Of a stretch of 39,697 nucleotides of DNA, positions 24,875 to 31,435 are shown piece after piece. Below the pieces are notes generated by a model. That model did no database searches. It was not told the origin of the DNA and worked only from the letters and a program-made list of their open reading frames with translations. Location: positions 1 to 39,697 of the IMG/VR virus record IMGVR_UViG_3300033147_000236; one strand, written 5' to 3'. Both the position numbers and the translations under genes were made by a program. Source of the DNA: a virus. Each line of letters begins with the position of its first letter. Positions within the stretch are counted from its first letter, which is position 1.

Positions 24875-25045
24875 ATGGGGTGGAAAACATACACAGTTGA
24901 ATTTCAACAAACCATTTATACTAGAATAGATGTTAAAGCCAGAAATAAAGATGAAGCATTTAGCAAGGCCATGGAAAAACAAGATGATGCTGAATATCAT
25001 CGTTGTGGCGATCTGGATATTAACACCGTTTTAGAAACACTATAG
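24875..25045 (+). CDS. 56-aa hypothetical early protein
   Basis: Starts at ATG 24875 directly behind ACACAGGAGCAGGAA. The product (opening MGWKTYTVEFQQTIYTRIDV) has a strand-strand-helix pattern with ARNKDEAFSKAM. This resembles small alpha/beta phage proteins in which a beta hairpin is followed by an ARNxxEA helix. No function is known. The ribosome site and frame make it convincing. Confidence 0.7.
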   Translation: MGWKTYTVEFQQTIYTRIDVKARNKDEAFSKAMEKQDDAEYHRCGDLDINTVLETL

Positions 25046-25055
25046 GGGCAAGAAA

Positions 25056-25292
25056 ATGCAAGTATGCTTTATTCACCCGAATGAACCAAAAACTGGATGT
25101 CCTAATTGTGAACAGGAGCAAACCATGAAAGAATATAGCCTAAATTTAGTCAACCGGGAAACTGGTGAAATAATCTATGAGGAGGAGTTAATCCTCACCA
25201 GAACCCCCCACACAGGGGTTTTTATTGAAAATCTCATTCACACCATATTCGCACAATTCGAAACGGAGATTGATAAACATGAATCCAATTGA
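25056..25292 (+). CDS. Small protein with N-terminal zinc-ribbon-like motif
   Basis: A 78-aa protein. Cys4, His7, Cys15 and Cys18 (C-F-I-H ... C-P-N-C) could bind zinc, which is why I keep the start at 25056 (GGGGCAAG ahead). A second in-frame ATG at 25125 has a better site, ACAGGAGCA, and would give a 55-aa product without the Cys cluster. Both forms may be made. The rest (ETGEIIYEEELILTRTPHTG) looks like a beta hairpin followed by a helix. Confidence 0.62.
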   Translation: MQVCFIHPNEPKTGCPNCEQEQTMKEYSLNLVNRETGEIIYEEELILTRTPHTGVFIENLIHTIFAQFETEIDKHESN

Positions 25293-25431
25293 GAGAAGGG
25301 AGTTTAAAGAACTCTGTGTGCGATACCCAAGGATGAACAGGAAAATCTTGGAAGCACAATTCGCGACCGAACTCCATCAACGCAAAATAGCTCTGAGGCA
25401 AACTTTCAAGGACACGGGGAAACCGATATGA
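25279..25431 (+). CDS. 50-aa basic hypothetical protein
   Basis: Read from ATG 25279, behind GGAGATTGATAAAC, overlapping the previous gene by 14 bp; the stop overlaps the next start (ATGA). It is helical and charged (RREFKELCVRYPRMNRKI). No family is recognised. Confidence 0.62.
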   Translation: MNPIERREFKELCVRYPRMNRKILEAQFATELHQRKIALRQTFKDTGKPI

Positions 25432-25610
25432 GTACAATCGTATCCGAGAAGGTGTGGATTAAGTTTAAGGTAAACGAAGAAATCAAAAGTTTACTAATTG
25501 ATGCGCTTCCTGAAGGGGCGACAGCAAATGATTTTGAAGTGGTTGAAGTAAAGCATGCCATGCAAGATCACTTAATTGAAAGTGTAACGTTTGGAGTGAA
25601 GTTATTATAG
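25428..25610 (+). CDS. 60-aa hypothetical protein
   Basis: Last gene of the P2 operon, with an ATGA overlap to the gene before it. A V-W-I-K-F-K-V strand, a helix with LLIDALPEGATANDFEVVEV and a final V-T-F-G-V-K-L-L strand suggest a small alpha/beta fold. Function is unknown. Confidence 0.62.
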   Translation: MSTIVSEKVWIKFKVNEEIKSLLIDALPEGATANDFEVVEVKHAMQDHLIESVTFGVKLL

Positions 25611-25635
25611 GGGAGTTCTCATAATAAATAGGTAC

Positions 25636-25664
25636 TTGACAGCGGCCCCCGGGTATGCTAAAAT
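25636..25664 (+). promoter_or_regulatory. Early promoter P3
   Basis: -35 TTGACA (25636-25641), 17-bp spacer, -10 TAAAAT (25659-25664), extended TGC. Upstream ATAAATAGGTAC matches P2 with one change. Confidence 0.83.
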
Positions 25665-25675
25665 GGGGGCTGGGC

Positions 25676-25691
25676 GTCCCGACGTCGGGAC
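25676..25691 (+). other. 5' leader hairpin/palindrome of P3
   Basis: GTCCCGACGTCGGGAC is a perfect 16-bp palindrome starting 12 bases after the -10. Its arm GTCCCGA is the core of the hairpins at 16321 and 32430. It could be an RNA stem or a protein-binding dyad. Confidence 0.75.
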
Positions 25692-25711
25692 ATTAAACAC
25701 AGGAGCAAGAA

Positions 25712-26119
25712 ATGAATGTATTACACCAAAGTATAAAAACCGATCTAGTATCAGAGCAGGAGTTAATGACGGCAAGAGCGTCATTTTATCACCAAAATAA
25801 ACATCACATTATCGAAGTAGCGTCAGCGATCAAAAAGATCGAAATTCAGAACGCAAAACTTGACAATTACCAGTGTGTTGATCTGAACATAGCGGGTGAT
25901 AAGCACGTCCTAAAAGCAGTCTTCTCTGTTTTTCGTAAATTGAAATACGAACCCTCAACTCGACCAAAAGAAAAACCTGAATCCTCATTCACTTGCTTTT
26001 GGTCCCGGGATGGTCAAGAATTACGATTTTACCTCTGCTTTACGTCGAGCAAATGCAGCCGAGTTCAAATCGGTACAAAGATGATTGAGCAGCCGATCTA
26101 CGAAACAGTCTGCGAGTGA
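25712..26119 (+). CDS. Early hypothetical protein, 135 aa
   Basis: First gene of the P3 operon, behind AACACAGGAGCAAG. It is a mixed alpha/beta protein with an N-terminal helix (VSEQELMTARASFYHQN) and a C-terminal beta-rich part containing several Cys and Trp residues (SSFTCFWSRDG, YLCFTSSKCSRVQIG). Four Cys in the last 50 residues could bind a metal, but spacing does not match a known finger. Function is unknown. Confidence 0.68.
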   Translation: MNVLHQSIKTDLVSEQELMTARASFYHQNKHHIIEVASAIKKIEIQNAKLDNYQCVDLNIAGDKHVLKAVFSVFRKLKYEPSTRPKEKPESSFTCFWSRDGQELRFYLCFTSSKCSRVQIGTKMIEQPIYETVCE

Positions 26120-26126
26120 CCGCCGT

Positions 26127-26150
26127 TTGCCCCTTCTAACGAGGGGGCAA
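26127..26150 (+). other. Intergenic hairpin, repeat family
   Basis: TTGCCCC pairs with GGGGCAA. The hairpin and its flanks, up to the ribosome site CACAAGGAGCAG, are nearly the same as at 24580-24636, although the genes that follow are unrelated. Confidence 0.82.
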
Positions 26151-26175
26151 GTTGGGAATCACACAAGGAGCAGCA

Positions 26176-26349
26176 ATGAAAAAGCCTAAATTCATCCGCA
26201 AAGGGCGGATAATTACCACCCTCGGTAAGACTAAAGCCGAGAACACACACAAAGCCCACCGTTTTGAGAATGAAGCAAAGCGGGCCTCACACAGGCTGCA
26301 AATGCTTAACGATGGTGCGCTTGGCCGTGGAACGGTAAAGGTGATCTGA
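26176..26349 (+). CDS. 57-aa basic hypothetical protein
   Basis: Starts at ATG 26176, behind CACAAGGAGCAGCA. It is very basic (KKPKFIRKGRIITTLGKTK) with a central helix (FENEAKRASHRLQML). It may bind nucleic acid; no family is recognised. Its TGA overlaps the next ATG. Confidence 0.65.
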   Translation: MKKPKFIRKGRIITTLGKTKAENTHKAHRFENEAKRASHRLQMLNDGALGRGTVKVI

Positions 26350-26513
26350 TGGCTAAGAGATTAACAAATGCGGAGATTACAGCCGCCAAAGAGCATGTAA
26401 GATGGTTAATTATGCTGGCCGATGATTATGAAGCAGCTGAGTTTGTATCAACCGCCGAAGAGTTCAGGAGGGCGGCTCAAAAGCATGCAGGCTTAATTAA
26501 AAGGGTAACCTGA
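26349..26513 (+). CDS. 54-aa helical hypothetical protein
   Basis: ATG 26349 overlaps the previous stop (TGATG). The product is helical throughout (NAEITAAKEHVRWLIMLADD, then TAEEFRRAAQKHAGLIKRV). Both ends are coupled to neighbours. Function is unknown. Confidence 0.62.
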   Translation: MAKRLTNAEITAAKEHVRWLIMLADDYEAAEFVSTAEEFRRAAQKHAGLIKRVT

Positions 26514-26623
26514 TGAGCGCTTGCGCTGTAATAATCATTTTATTGACTGGCTGCCTTGGGGCCATAATGGGCGCTGTGGTAGCCGATTGCTGGTATTCAG
26601 AAAAGGATGGAAAAAATGGCTGA
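26513..26623 (+). CDS. 36-aa small membrane protein
   Basis: ATG 26513 overlaps the previous TGA. A hydrophobic stretch runs from residue 4 to 24 (CAVIIILLTGCLGAIMGAVV), followed by DCWYSEKDGKNG. LTGC at 11-14 looks like a lipobox, but the N-terminus has no basic residue and the hydrophobic run continues past the Cys, so a plain membrane helix is more likely. Confidence 0.55.
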   Translation: MSACAVIIILLTGCLGAIMGAVVADCWYSEKDGKNG

Positions 26624-26744
26624 CAAAATACCTTTCCTTTGTAGAATAGGCATACACAGGTGGTTTGGCTGGAGTCACCACTCTGGCGTTATCTATTTTA
26701 GATGCAAAAAGTGTGGCAAGGAGTCTAAACCTTATGACTGGTAA
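26616..26744 (+). CDS. 42-aa zinc-ribbon-like protein
   Basis: Starts at ATG 26616, behind AAAGGATGG, overlapping the previous gene by 8 bp. Cys9, His14, Cys30 and Cys33 (C-x2-C in RCKKCGK), with Trp16 and Trp19, fit a tiny zinc-binding fold common among small phage proteins (opening IPFLCRIGIHRW). Function is unknown. Confidence 0.6.
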   Translation: MADKIPFLCRIGIHRWFGWSHHSGVIYFRCKKCGKESKPYDW

Positions 26745-26934
26745 AACACCGTTAGTGGGGAACATCGACGGTTACACTGTGTCCGTTTTTAAAGCGGACC
26801 CAGACAAAACCGTAATCGTGGACGAATTCGACCTGAAATTAAGTAGGGTTGGAGGCGCTCGCATAACAAATCCGGAGTCCTTGATCGCGCAACTAGAGGA
26901 CGCTGTATTTAAGCAGGAAGAAAAGGACAGATAA
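26734..26934 (+). CDS. 66-aa hypothetical protein
   Basis: Read from ATG 26734, preceded by AAGGAGTC; it overlaps the end of the zinc-ribbon gene by 11 bp. The N-terminal half has a strand pattern (DGYTVSVFKADPDKTVIVDE) and the C-terminus is an acidic helix. Its TAA overlaps the next ATG. No family is recognised. Confidence 0.6.
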   Translation: MTGKTPLVGNIDGYTVSVFKADPDKTVIVDEFDLKLSRVGGARITNPESLIAQLEDAVFKQEEKDR

Positions 26935-27074
26935 TGTACGACATCATTTATCAGGCGGTGGAGTTGGCAATAGCCTTCGCCATCATTGCTTTAATCATTA
27001 AATCCATTGAACTTTTGGAGAAACACTATGGGAAATACATCAAACAATTCTGGAAAATCTTCATCGAGTGGTAA
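26934..27074 (+). CDS. 46-aa single-span membrane protein
   Basis: ATG 26934 overlaps the previous TAA (TAATG). One hydrophobic helix (ELAIAFAIIALIIK, residues 10-23) is followed by a charged, Lys/Trp-rich tail. It overlaps the next gene by 47 bp. Short membrane proteins of this kind are frequent in phage early regions; function is unknown. Confidence 0.55.
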   Translation: MYDIIYQAVELAIAFAIIALIIKSIELLEKHYGKYIKQFWKIFIEW

Positions 27075-27795
27075 GGAGCTGGCGACAGTCGATAACGAGC
27101 TAAAGAGGGTCGCTAAAGAAATAAACGACACGGTTGAATCGACTATTAACGCGGTCGCCGCCAGCAAGATCAAGGTTGGTGAAGCACTGCTTGAAGCAAG
27201 GGCGTTAATTGGTGACGACACCAAATTCGGGGATTGGCGACAAAATGAGACGGTGGTCAAGTCCAAGCAACATGCCCACTACTTGATGCAAGTCGCCAAG
27301 AAATTCAAGGATGTGCCAAAGTTGGTGGCGTCAGTGAACTACAGCACACTGCAAGAGTTGGTGCTGGCCGATGAAGTCGCCATCAAGTGGGTCCAAGAAA
27401 AGGTGGCCGAGGGCAAGCCGCCAACCATCAAAGAGACACGGGCAAAGGTCAAGGAGACCCAAGCCGAGCGACTTACGCCCAAAGGCACCAGCAAGAAGGC
27501 TAACGTGCAACAACCCTCGAAGATTATCAGTCCCAACGCCAGCTTGAATGAAATCGTCCAAATGAGCCTTACCCGGCGCATTAACGAGGTCAACGGCAGG
27601 ATGATTACCGGGCCTGAGGGGGCCTTCATTGTTTTAGGGATGGACCCAGACCCACAAACGCCGTGTCACCCGCATTCATTGTTGGCGATCGGTGATTATT
27701 GGAAAGAGAGGGCGGAAACCGAGATCGAATTAGATATGGTTGAACAGGCCATCGAGGTCGTTGAAGAGGAGTTCAAGGCATGGGACGCAACGTAG
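27028..27795 (+). CDS. DUF3102-like protein
   Basis: A 255-aa protein read from ATG 27028, behind TTTGGAGAAAC. The first half resembles DUF3102: a long helix (AKEINDTVESTINAVAASKI), then VGEALLEARALIGDDTKFGDW and SKQHAHYLMQVAKKFKDV. The family is found in phages and plasmids, sometimes with ParB-like DNA-binding parts. The middle is Lys-rich (about residues 135-170) and the C-terminus is a Glu-rich helix. A DNA-binding or replication-accessory role is possible, not shown. Confidence 0.65.
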   Translation: MGNTSNNSGKSSSSGKELATVDNELKRVAKEINDTVESTINAVAASKIKVGEALLEARALIGDDTKFGDWRQNETVVKSKQHAHYLMQVAKKFKDVPKLVASVNYSTLQELVLADEVAIKWVQEKVAEGKPPTIKETRAKVKETQAERLTPKGTSKKANVQQPSKIISPNASLNEIVQMSLTRRINEVNGRMITGPEGAFIVLGMDPDPQTPCHPHSLLAIGDYWKERAETEIELDMVEQAIEVVEEEFKAWDAT

Positions 27796-28094
27796 CCGGG
27801 GTAGAAATTACCCAAAAGCAGCTTGAGGACTTAATGAATGAGTATGGTCCTTTGGCCTTATCAATCATCGGGAGCGTGATAGATGTTTGTGTGGAAAAGC
27901 GGGCTAGCCCCGTTATTGCACTAATGACATTGGTAGAGGCCATCGAGTTAAGCCTCAATGCCAATCGCCCCGTATTGCCGGAAGTCATAGAAACCGATGG
28001 TTGGGACGCGCTCAGGCAACGGGTAAAAACAATCGTAGCCACAAGTGCAGTGTCCACCAAGGATGTTTTCATTGATAATGCACCACTTCATTAA
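27780..28094 (+). CDS. Helical hypothetical protein, 104 aa
   Basis: Overlaps the end of the DUF3102-like gene by 16 bp. It is all-helical in appearance with a hydrophobic core segment (GPLALSIIGSVIDVCVEKRA, then IALMTLVEAIELSLNAN). It is too polar to be a clear membrane protein. No family is recognised. It is followed by a gene lacking a standard start. Confidence 0.6.
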   Translation: MGRNVAGVEITQKQLEDLMNEYGPLALSIIGSVIDVCVEKRASPVIALMTLVEAIELSLNANRPVLPEVIETDGWDALRQRVKTIVATSAVSTKDVFIDNAPLH

Positions 28095-28109
28095 CACAGG
28101 GGTAAAGTA

Positions 28110-28331
28110 ATACCGAGCAATAACATATCACCCAGCCACCATAAAGCTAACCTACTCGATTGGTATGCTTACAGGCATGTTGATGGTGGCTTGCACATTA
28201 AACGGTACCTTGGTGACATGGGGGACGTGCGTGAAGCGGCCCAATCATCATTCGTATCACGGGTAACAGGGCCGTTTGAGGCCAAGAACAAAATTGAGGC
28301 GCAAGATATAGCAATAGCTAGGTTGCGCTAG
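28110..28331 (+). CDS. Conserved phage protein with apparent ATA start
   Basis: An open frame of 73 codons encoding a protein with LLDWYAYRHVDGGLHIKRYL, then REAAQSSFVSRVTGPFEA, a pattern (WYAYRHxDGxxxxKRYxxD ... PFEAxxxxEA) that I recall from many phage proteins. No ATG, GTG or TTG lies near the expected N-terminus. The well-placed site ACACAGGGG is 7 bases before ATA 28110. Internal GTG 28227 would remove the conserved part. Either ATA is used, or the ATG was changed by a mutation or sequence error. Confidence 0.6.
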   Translation: MPSNNISPSHHKANLLDWYAYRHVDGGLHIKRYLGDMGDVREAAQSSFVSRVTGPFEAKNKIEAQDIAIARLR

Positions 28332-28340
28332 GAGGACAAA

Positions 28341-28469
28341 ATGATCGGCAAATACAAATCACGGAAAAACAGAAAACGGGCGCTTGGCCTTGGTCACACC
28401 TACAGTGGTGTGACCTACATTCGGCCAGTGCAATCAGACCGCAAGCGATTTATACCTGAAACTCGATAA
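28341..28469 (+). CDS. 42-aa basic protein, possible 5' half of a frameshifted gene
   Basis: ATG 28341 follows GGAGGACAAA. The product is basic (IGKYKSRKNRKRALGLGHTY) and ends RKRFIPETR. One base fewer around 28455 would continue RFI directly into LKLDKGSYYPEG of the next frame, giving a protein of about 85 aa. So this may be an intact small gene overlapping the next, or the front of a broken or frameshift-read gene. Confidence 0.5.
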   Translation: MIGKYKSRKNRKRALGLGHTYSGVTYIRPVQSDRKRFIPETR

Positions 28470-28599
28470 GGGTAGTTATTACCCCGAAGGAAGTCACGGT
28501 AAGATCGGTGTAGCGAACATAAGGACAGGCAGATTGTCCTTTGTTTGTTCGGATCGTGAAGTGATTCACATCCCCGCCGAAGTCTGTACCGACGAATAA
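28456..28599 (+). pseudogene. Conserved small-protein fragment without a start codon
   Basis: The frame 28414-28599 encodes LKLDKGSYYPEG, then KIGVANIRTGRLSFVCSDRE, then VIHIPAEVC, which looks like a conserved small phage beta protein. It has no ATG, GTG or TTG; the only near-cognate is CTG 28456, without a ribosome site. A one-base change would fuse it to the 42-aa frame upstream. Options are programmed frameshifting, true decay or a sequence error. Confidence 0.45.
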
Positions 28600-28607
28600 A
28601 CAGGTAC

Positions 28608-28636
28608 TTGACAGGAGGTCCCAGATGTGGTATACT
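28608..28636 (+). promoter_or_regulatory. Early/middle promoter P4
   Basis: -35 TTGACA (28608-28613), 17-bp spacer, -10 TATACT (28631-28636), extended TGG. Upstream AATAAACAGGTAC matches P2 and P3. No clear leader hairpin follows here. Confidence 0.87.
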
Positions 28637-28679
28637 AGGGCCTCACATCCACCCCACGCCAGAAGTAAGGAGAATTACA

Positions 28680-29180
28680 ATGGCAAAGACCGACGCAAAA
28701 CCAGCAGCAAAAGAAGAAGACAAGCCAGTACGGATCAAACCCAACCTGGAAACGTATGTCAATGGCGTAAGCGGCTCGGGCAAGAAGACCAAACGGTCCG
28801 ATCACCCGGTTGCGAAGGCCCTTGATGGATTCACGCTCGACGAAACGTACCAAGTCGCCAGCAAAATGTGCGATATCTCGGTGAAAGGCCTGCAAAACAA
28901 GTACGGTCACTTGAACGTTGGCATGCAGCGGATGAATCTGGGTAACCGTATCCGTGGCGCAGTACAGCGTCTGGACAAGGCGCACGAGGCCGACTCCAAG
29001 GTCGTCCCGGGCCTCAAGACGCTGGACCTTGAGTGCGCCTCACCGCGAGCCGCCGTGGCTGAGCGTGTGGACGCCAAGACCAAGGCCGACAAGATCAAGG
29101 CCGATGCAGCCGCCAAAAAGGCAGATGCCAAGGCCAAGGCCGAAGCAGCAAAGAAGGACCCGAAGTCTAAAGCCGCGTAA
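28680..29180 (+). CDS. Basic protein with histone-H1-like tail
   Basis: A 166-aa protein read from ATG 28680, behind TAAGGAGAATTAC. The core (residues 20-100) is paralogous to the product of 23001-23402: ETYVNGVSG, then DHPVAKALDGF, then KYGHLNVGMQRMNLGNRIRG. The last 35 residues are almost only Lys, Ala and Asp, like bacterial histone-H1-like tails (AKTxADKIKADAAAKK pattern). Such tails bind DNA loosely. Placed first after P4 and directly before a helicase, it may coat or bend phage DNA. Function is inferred. Confidence 0.72.
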   Translation: MAKTDAKPAAKEEDKPVRIKPNLETYVNGVSGSGKKTKRSDHPVAKALDGFTLDETYQVASKMCDISVKGLQNKYGHLNVGMQRMNLGNRIRGAVQRLDKAHEADSKVVPGLKTLDLECASPRAAVAERVDAKTKADKIKADAAAKKADAKAKAEAAKKDPKSKAA

Positions 29181-29181
29181 A

Positions 29182-30666
29182 GTGGCTCGCTTCAAGTTCA
29201 AACTCCCTCCAATGGGCCACCAAACGGTGGCCCTGCGGAAGGCTTGGCCCCTCCGTGAATTTGCCCTTTTCCATGAAATGGGAACAGGTAAAACTTTCAC
29301 CACTATAAATCTAGCCGCCGCCCGATTCCAGGCGGGCCAAATCAACGGGCTAGTAATAATTTGCGACACCCCCATTAAATCCGTTTGGTATACCGGGCGC
29401 GGAACATGGTATGATGAAGACGGAAAATTGCAGGGGTCAGAAATCGAAAAATGGTGCCCTGTCGACTATTCGGTATGGGTCTGGGAATCAGGCGACAAAA
29501 TAGATAGGCGTTGGTTCTATGAACAAAAAGACGAACTCAAAATCCTTATCGTGGGAGTTGAAGCCCTATCAATCAAGAATGGTGCGGCTATTAAAGCAAT
29601 CGAATACTTCCAAAGGCACCACACGATTATGTCTGTCGTTGATGAGAGTGAATCGATCAAGAACTGGAAGGCTGCTCGCACTAAAAGCGTTGTTAATGTC
29701 GGGGGGTGGTCTGATTATCGCCTCATCCTCACTGGAACACCAATTACGCAAGGACTTGAAGACTTATTTGGACAGTTTTTATACCTGAATGCAGATATCA
29801 TTGGGTGCAAGAATTATTATGTATTCAGGAATAAGTACTGTGTCATGGGCGGATTCCAAGGCAAGAAGGTACTAGGGTACCAATTCCAAGATCACTTAAT
29901 GGACAAAATACGTCCTTATGTAGATTATGTGACCAAAAAGGAATGCCTGGATTTGCCTGAGCAACTCTACCCCGAATCGATAATCGTAAGACCCACTGCA
30001 GAACAGAAGCGCGTAATGGCGCAGCTTAAAGCGGAATACTCGATGGAAGATCAGGGTAAAGAAATAACGATCAGTACTGTTTTGGAGCGAACTTTACGCT
30101 ATCAACAGGTTATAGGTGGTACCTTCCCATTTGAGGAAGAGGATGGCAGCTATAGCACTATCCCAATAAGCGGCGCTAACCCCAAGATTGATGCAATGGT
30201 GAAGTATATTTCAGGGCTTCGACCTAACGCTAAGTGTATCGTTTGGGCTAGATTCATACCGGAAATACACTACATTATCAATGCCCTAACCGAGTTATAC
30301 GGTGAAGAGGCAATAGTAGCATTTTACGGGGCTGTGGACAAAGCGCAACGGGTAAAGAACACCCAAAGATTCCAGGAAGACCCAACATGTCGATTCATGG
30401 TGAGCAACCGGGTCGGCAGTAGGGGCCAAACGTGGACCGCAGGTACTTATAGCTTTTACTACTCTAATACCTTTTCCTATTCGGATCGGTATCAATCGGA
30501 AAGTCGACCCCATCGCAAAGGGCAAGAATTCAGCGTAACGTATCAGGACGTTGAAATGAGCGTACCGCAGGACAGAATGATCCTAATGGCGGTAAGAAAG
30601 AAAAGAGACTTGGCCGAAGAGGTCGAGGAAAGTTTAACACAGGAGAAAGGAAATGTCACCACTTGA
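29182..30666 (+). CDS. SF2/SNF2-like DNA helicase
   Basis: A 494-aa helicase. Motif I is MGTGKT (33-38) after FALFHE, motif II is the DEAD/H variant DESE (154-157), motif III is LTGTP, and the C-terminal lobe has FYSNTFSYSDRYQSESRPHR-type motif V/VI ending RPHRKGQ, as in SNF2-like phage helicases. It would unwind or translocate on DNA during replication or repair. The start is GTG 29182, two bases after the previous stop; the open frame extends far upstream inside the previous gene but that part is its shadow. ATG 29212 is an alternative start. Confidence 0.85.
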   Translation: MARFKFKLPPMGHQTVALRKAWPLREFALFHEMGTGKTFTTINLAAARFQAGQINGLVIICDTPIKSVWYTGRGTWYDEDGKLQGSEIEKWCPVDYSVWVWESGDKIDRRWFYEQKDELKILIVGVEALSIKNGAAIKAIEYFQRHHTIMSVVDESESIKNWKAARTKSVVNVGGWSDYRLILTGTPITQGLEDLFGQFLYLNADIIGCKNYYVFRNKYCVMGGFQGKKVLGYQFQDHLMDKIRPYVDYVTKKECLDLPEQLYPESIIVRPTAEQKRVMAQLKAEYSMEDQGKEITISTVLERTLRYQQVIGGTFPFEEEDGSYSTIPISGANPKIDAMVKYISGLRPNAKCIVWARFIPEIHYIINALTELYGEEAIVAFYGAVDKAQRVKNTQRFQEDPTCRFMVSNRVGSRGQTWTAGTYSFYYSNTFSYSDRYQSESRPHRKGQEFSVTYQDVEMSVPQDRMILMAVRKKRDLAEEVEESLTQEKGNVTT

Positions 30667-30907
30667 AATACACTGTTTGTTAGAAATATACGCGTTAGGT
30701 AGTCCCACCAATGATGGGAATTACCAACAAAAAATGGCGCACGATACGCTAGAGGACAATGGCCTGATCCGCAAGCAGAATCAACCGGGAGGGGGTTATT
30801 TATACAAGATCACCGCCAAGGGCCAAGCGCACGTTGACAACCTTTGTGACCTTCATTTCCCGGTCAAAGAGACACGGTGGGTTATGCCAGAGGGAACTAG
30901 GACTTGA
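30653..30907 (+). CDS. Small winged-helix-like protein
   Basis: An 84-aa protein behind AACACAGGAGAAAGG, overlapping the helicase by 14 bp. The pattern LEIHCLLEIYALGSP, then AHDTLEDNGLIRKQ and GYLYKITAKGQAHV is that of a winged helix domain (last helix plus beta wing) seen in small phage proteins. It may act as a regulator or architectural DNA binder. Promoter P5 begins inside its last codons. Confidence 0.65.
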   Translation: MSPLEIHCLLEIYALGSPTNDGNYQQKMAHDTLEDNGLIRKQNQPGGGYLYKITAKGQAHVDNLCDLHFPVKETRWVMPEGTRT

Positions 30908-30933
30908 CAGGAGTACCTCCGGTGTGGTATACT
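30904..30933 (+). promoter_or_regulatory. Middle promoter P5
   Basis: -35 TTGACA (30904-30909), 18-bp spacer, -10 TATACT (30928-30933), extended TGG. It differs from the capsid promoter on the other strand by one base. It probably drives the replication and Z-genome genes. Confidence 0.88.
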
Positions 30934-30941
30934 GGTGGACT

Positions 30942-30959
30942 AGTGGGGGCACGCCCGCT
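30942..30959 (+). other. 5' leader hairpin of P5 transcript
   Basis: AGTGGG pairs with CCCGCT (one G-T pair) over 6 bases, close to the expected transcript start. Confidence 0.6.
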
Positions 30960-30976
30960 TTAACAGGAGAACAACA

Positions 30977-31435
30977 ATGGACGAACGAGAAGCTCGTAGT
31001 GAGGCCATCAAGGCCACACTCGACGGGGCCACGTATAATGAACTAGTGGCCGCGATGCTTGCAACCGCGCAAGCGCACCAAGACCTCAAAGACAAAACGG
31101 CTGAATCATGGGCCGATTTGTGCGTGATCACACGCCAGATTATCCCTGAGCGATTTGAGACGGACCAAATCCAAAACATCACGGTAATTTTGCCGAATGG
31201 GAGCAAGAAACAACTTCTTGTTATCCCTCAGGTATCGGTCAAGACACCAAAAGACAAGAAGCAGGAATTGTGGGAGTGGTTGCGGGATAACGAAGCAGCC
31301 GAGATTATCACTGAAACGGTGAACTCCTCGACACTAGCGGCATACGTACGGACGCAAATGAAGGCGGGTGAACCCTACCCCGGTGAAATTTGTGAAGTAT
31401 CCATGTACGATGTTGCATCCCTTCGCAAAGCGTAG
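30977..31435 (+). CDS. Hypothetical protein, 152 aa
   Basis: First gene after P5, behind AACAGGAGAAC. The pattern is helical N-terminus (ELVAAMLATAQAHQDLKDK), central beta part (ITVILPNGSKKQLLVIP), then a helical end with W-E-W-L-R, E-T-V-N-S-S-T-L-A-A-Y-V and G-E-P-Y-P-G-E-I. I recall similar proteins in phage replication/recombination regions, often beside ssDNA-binding proteins, without a known function. Confidence 0.65.
   Translation: MDEREARSEAIKATLDGATYNELVAAMLATAQAHQDLKDKTAESWADLCVITRQIIPERFETDQIQNITVILPNGSKKQLLVIPQVSVKTPKDKKQELWEWLRDNEAAEIITETVNSSTLAAYVRTQMKAGEPYPGEICEVSMYDVASLRKA

Noticed and set aside
26513-26623. Lipoprotein (o-spanin) by LTGC lipobox
   Set aside because: No basic N-terminus, hydrophobic residues continue after the Cys, and it lies in the early region far from the lysis genes.
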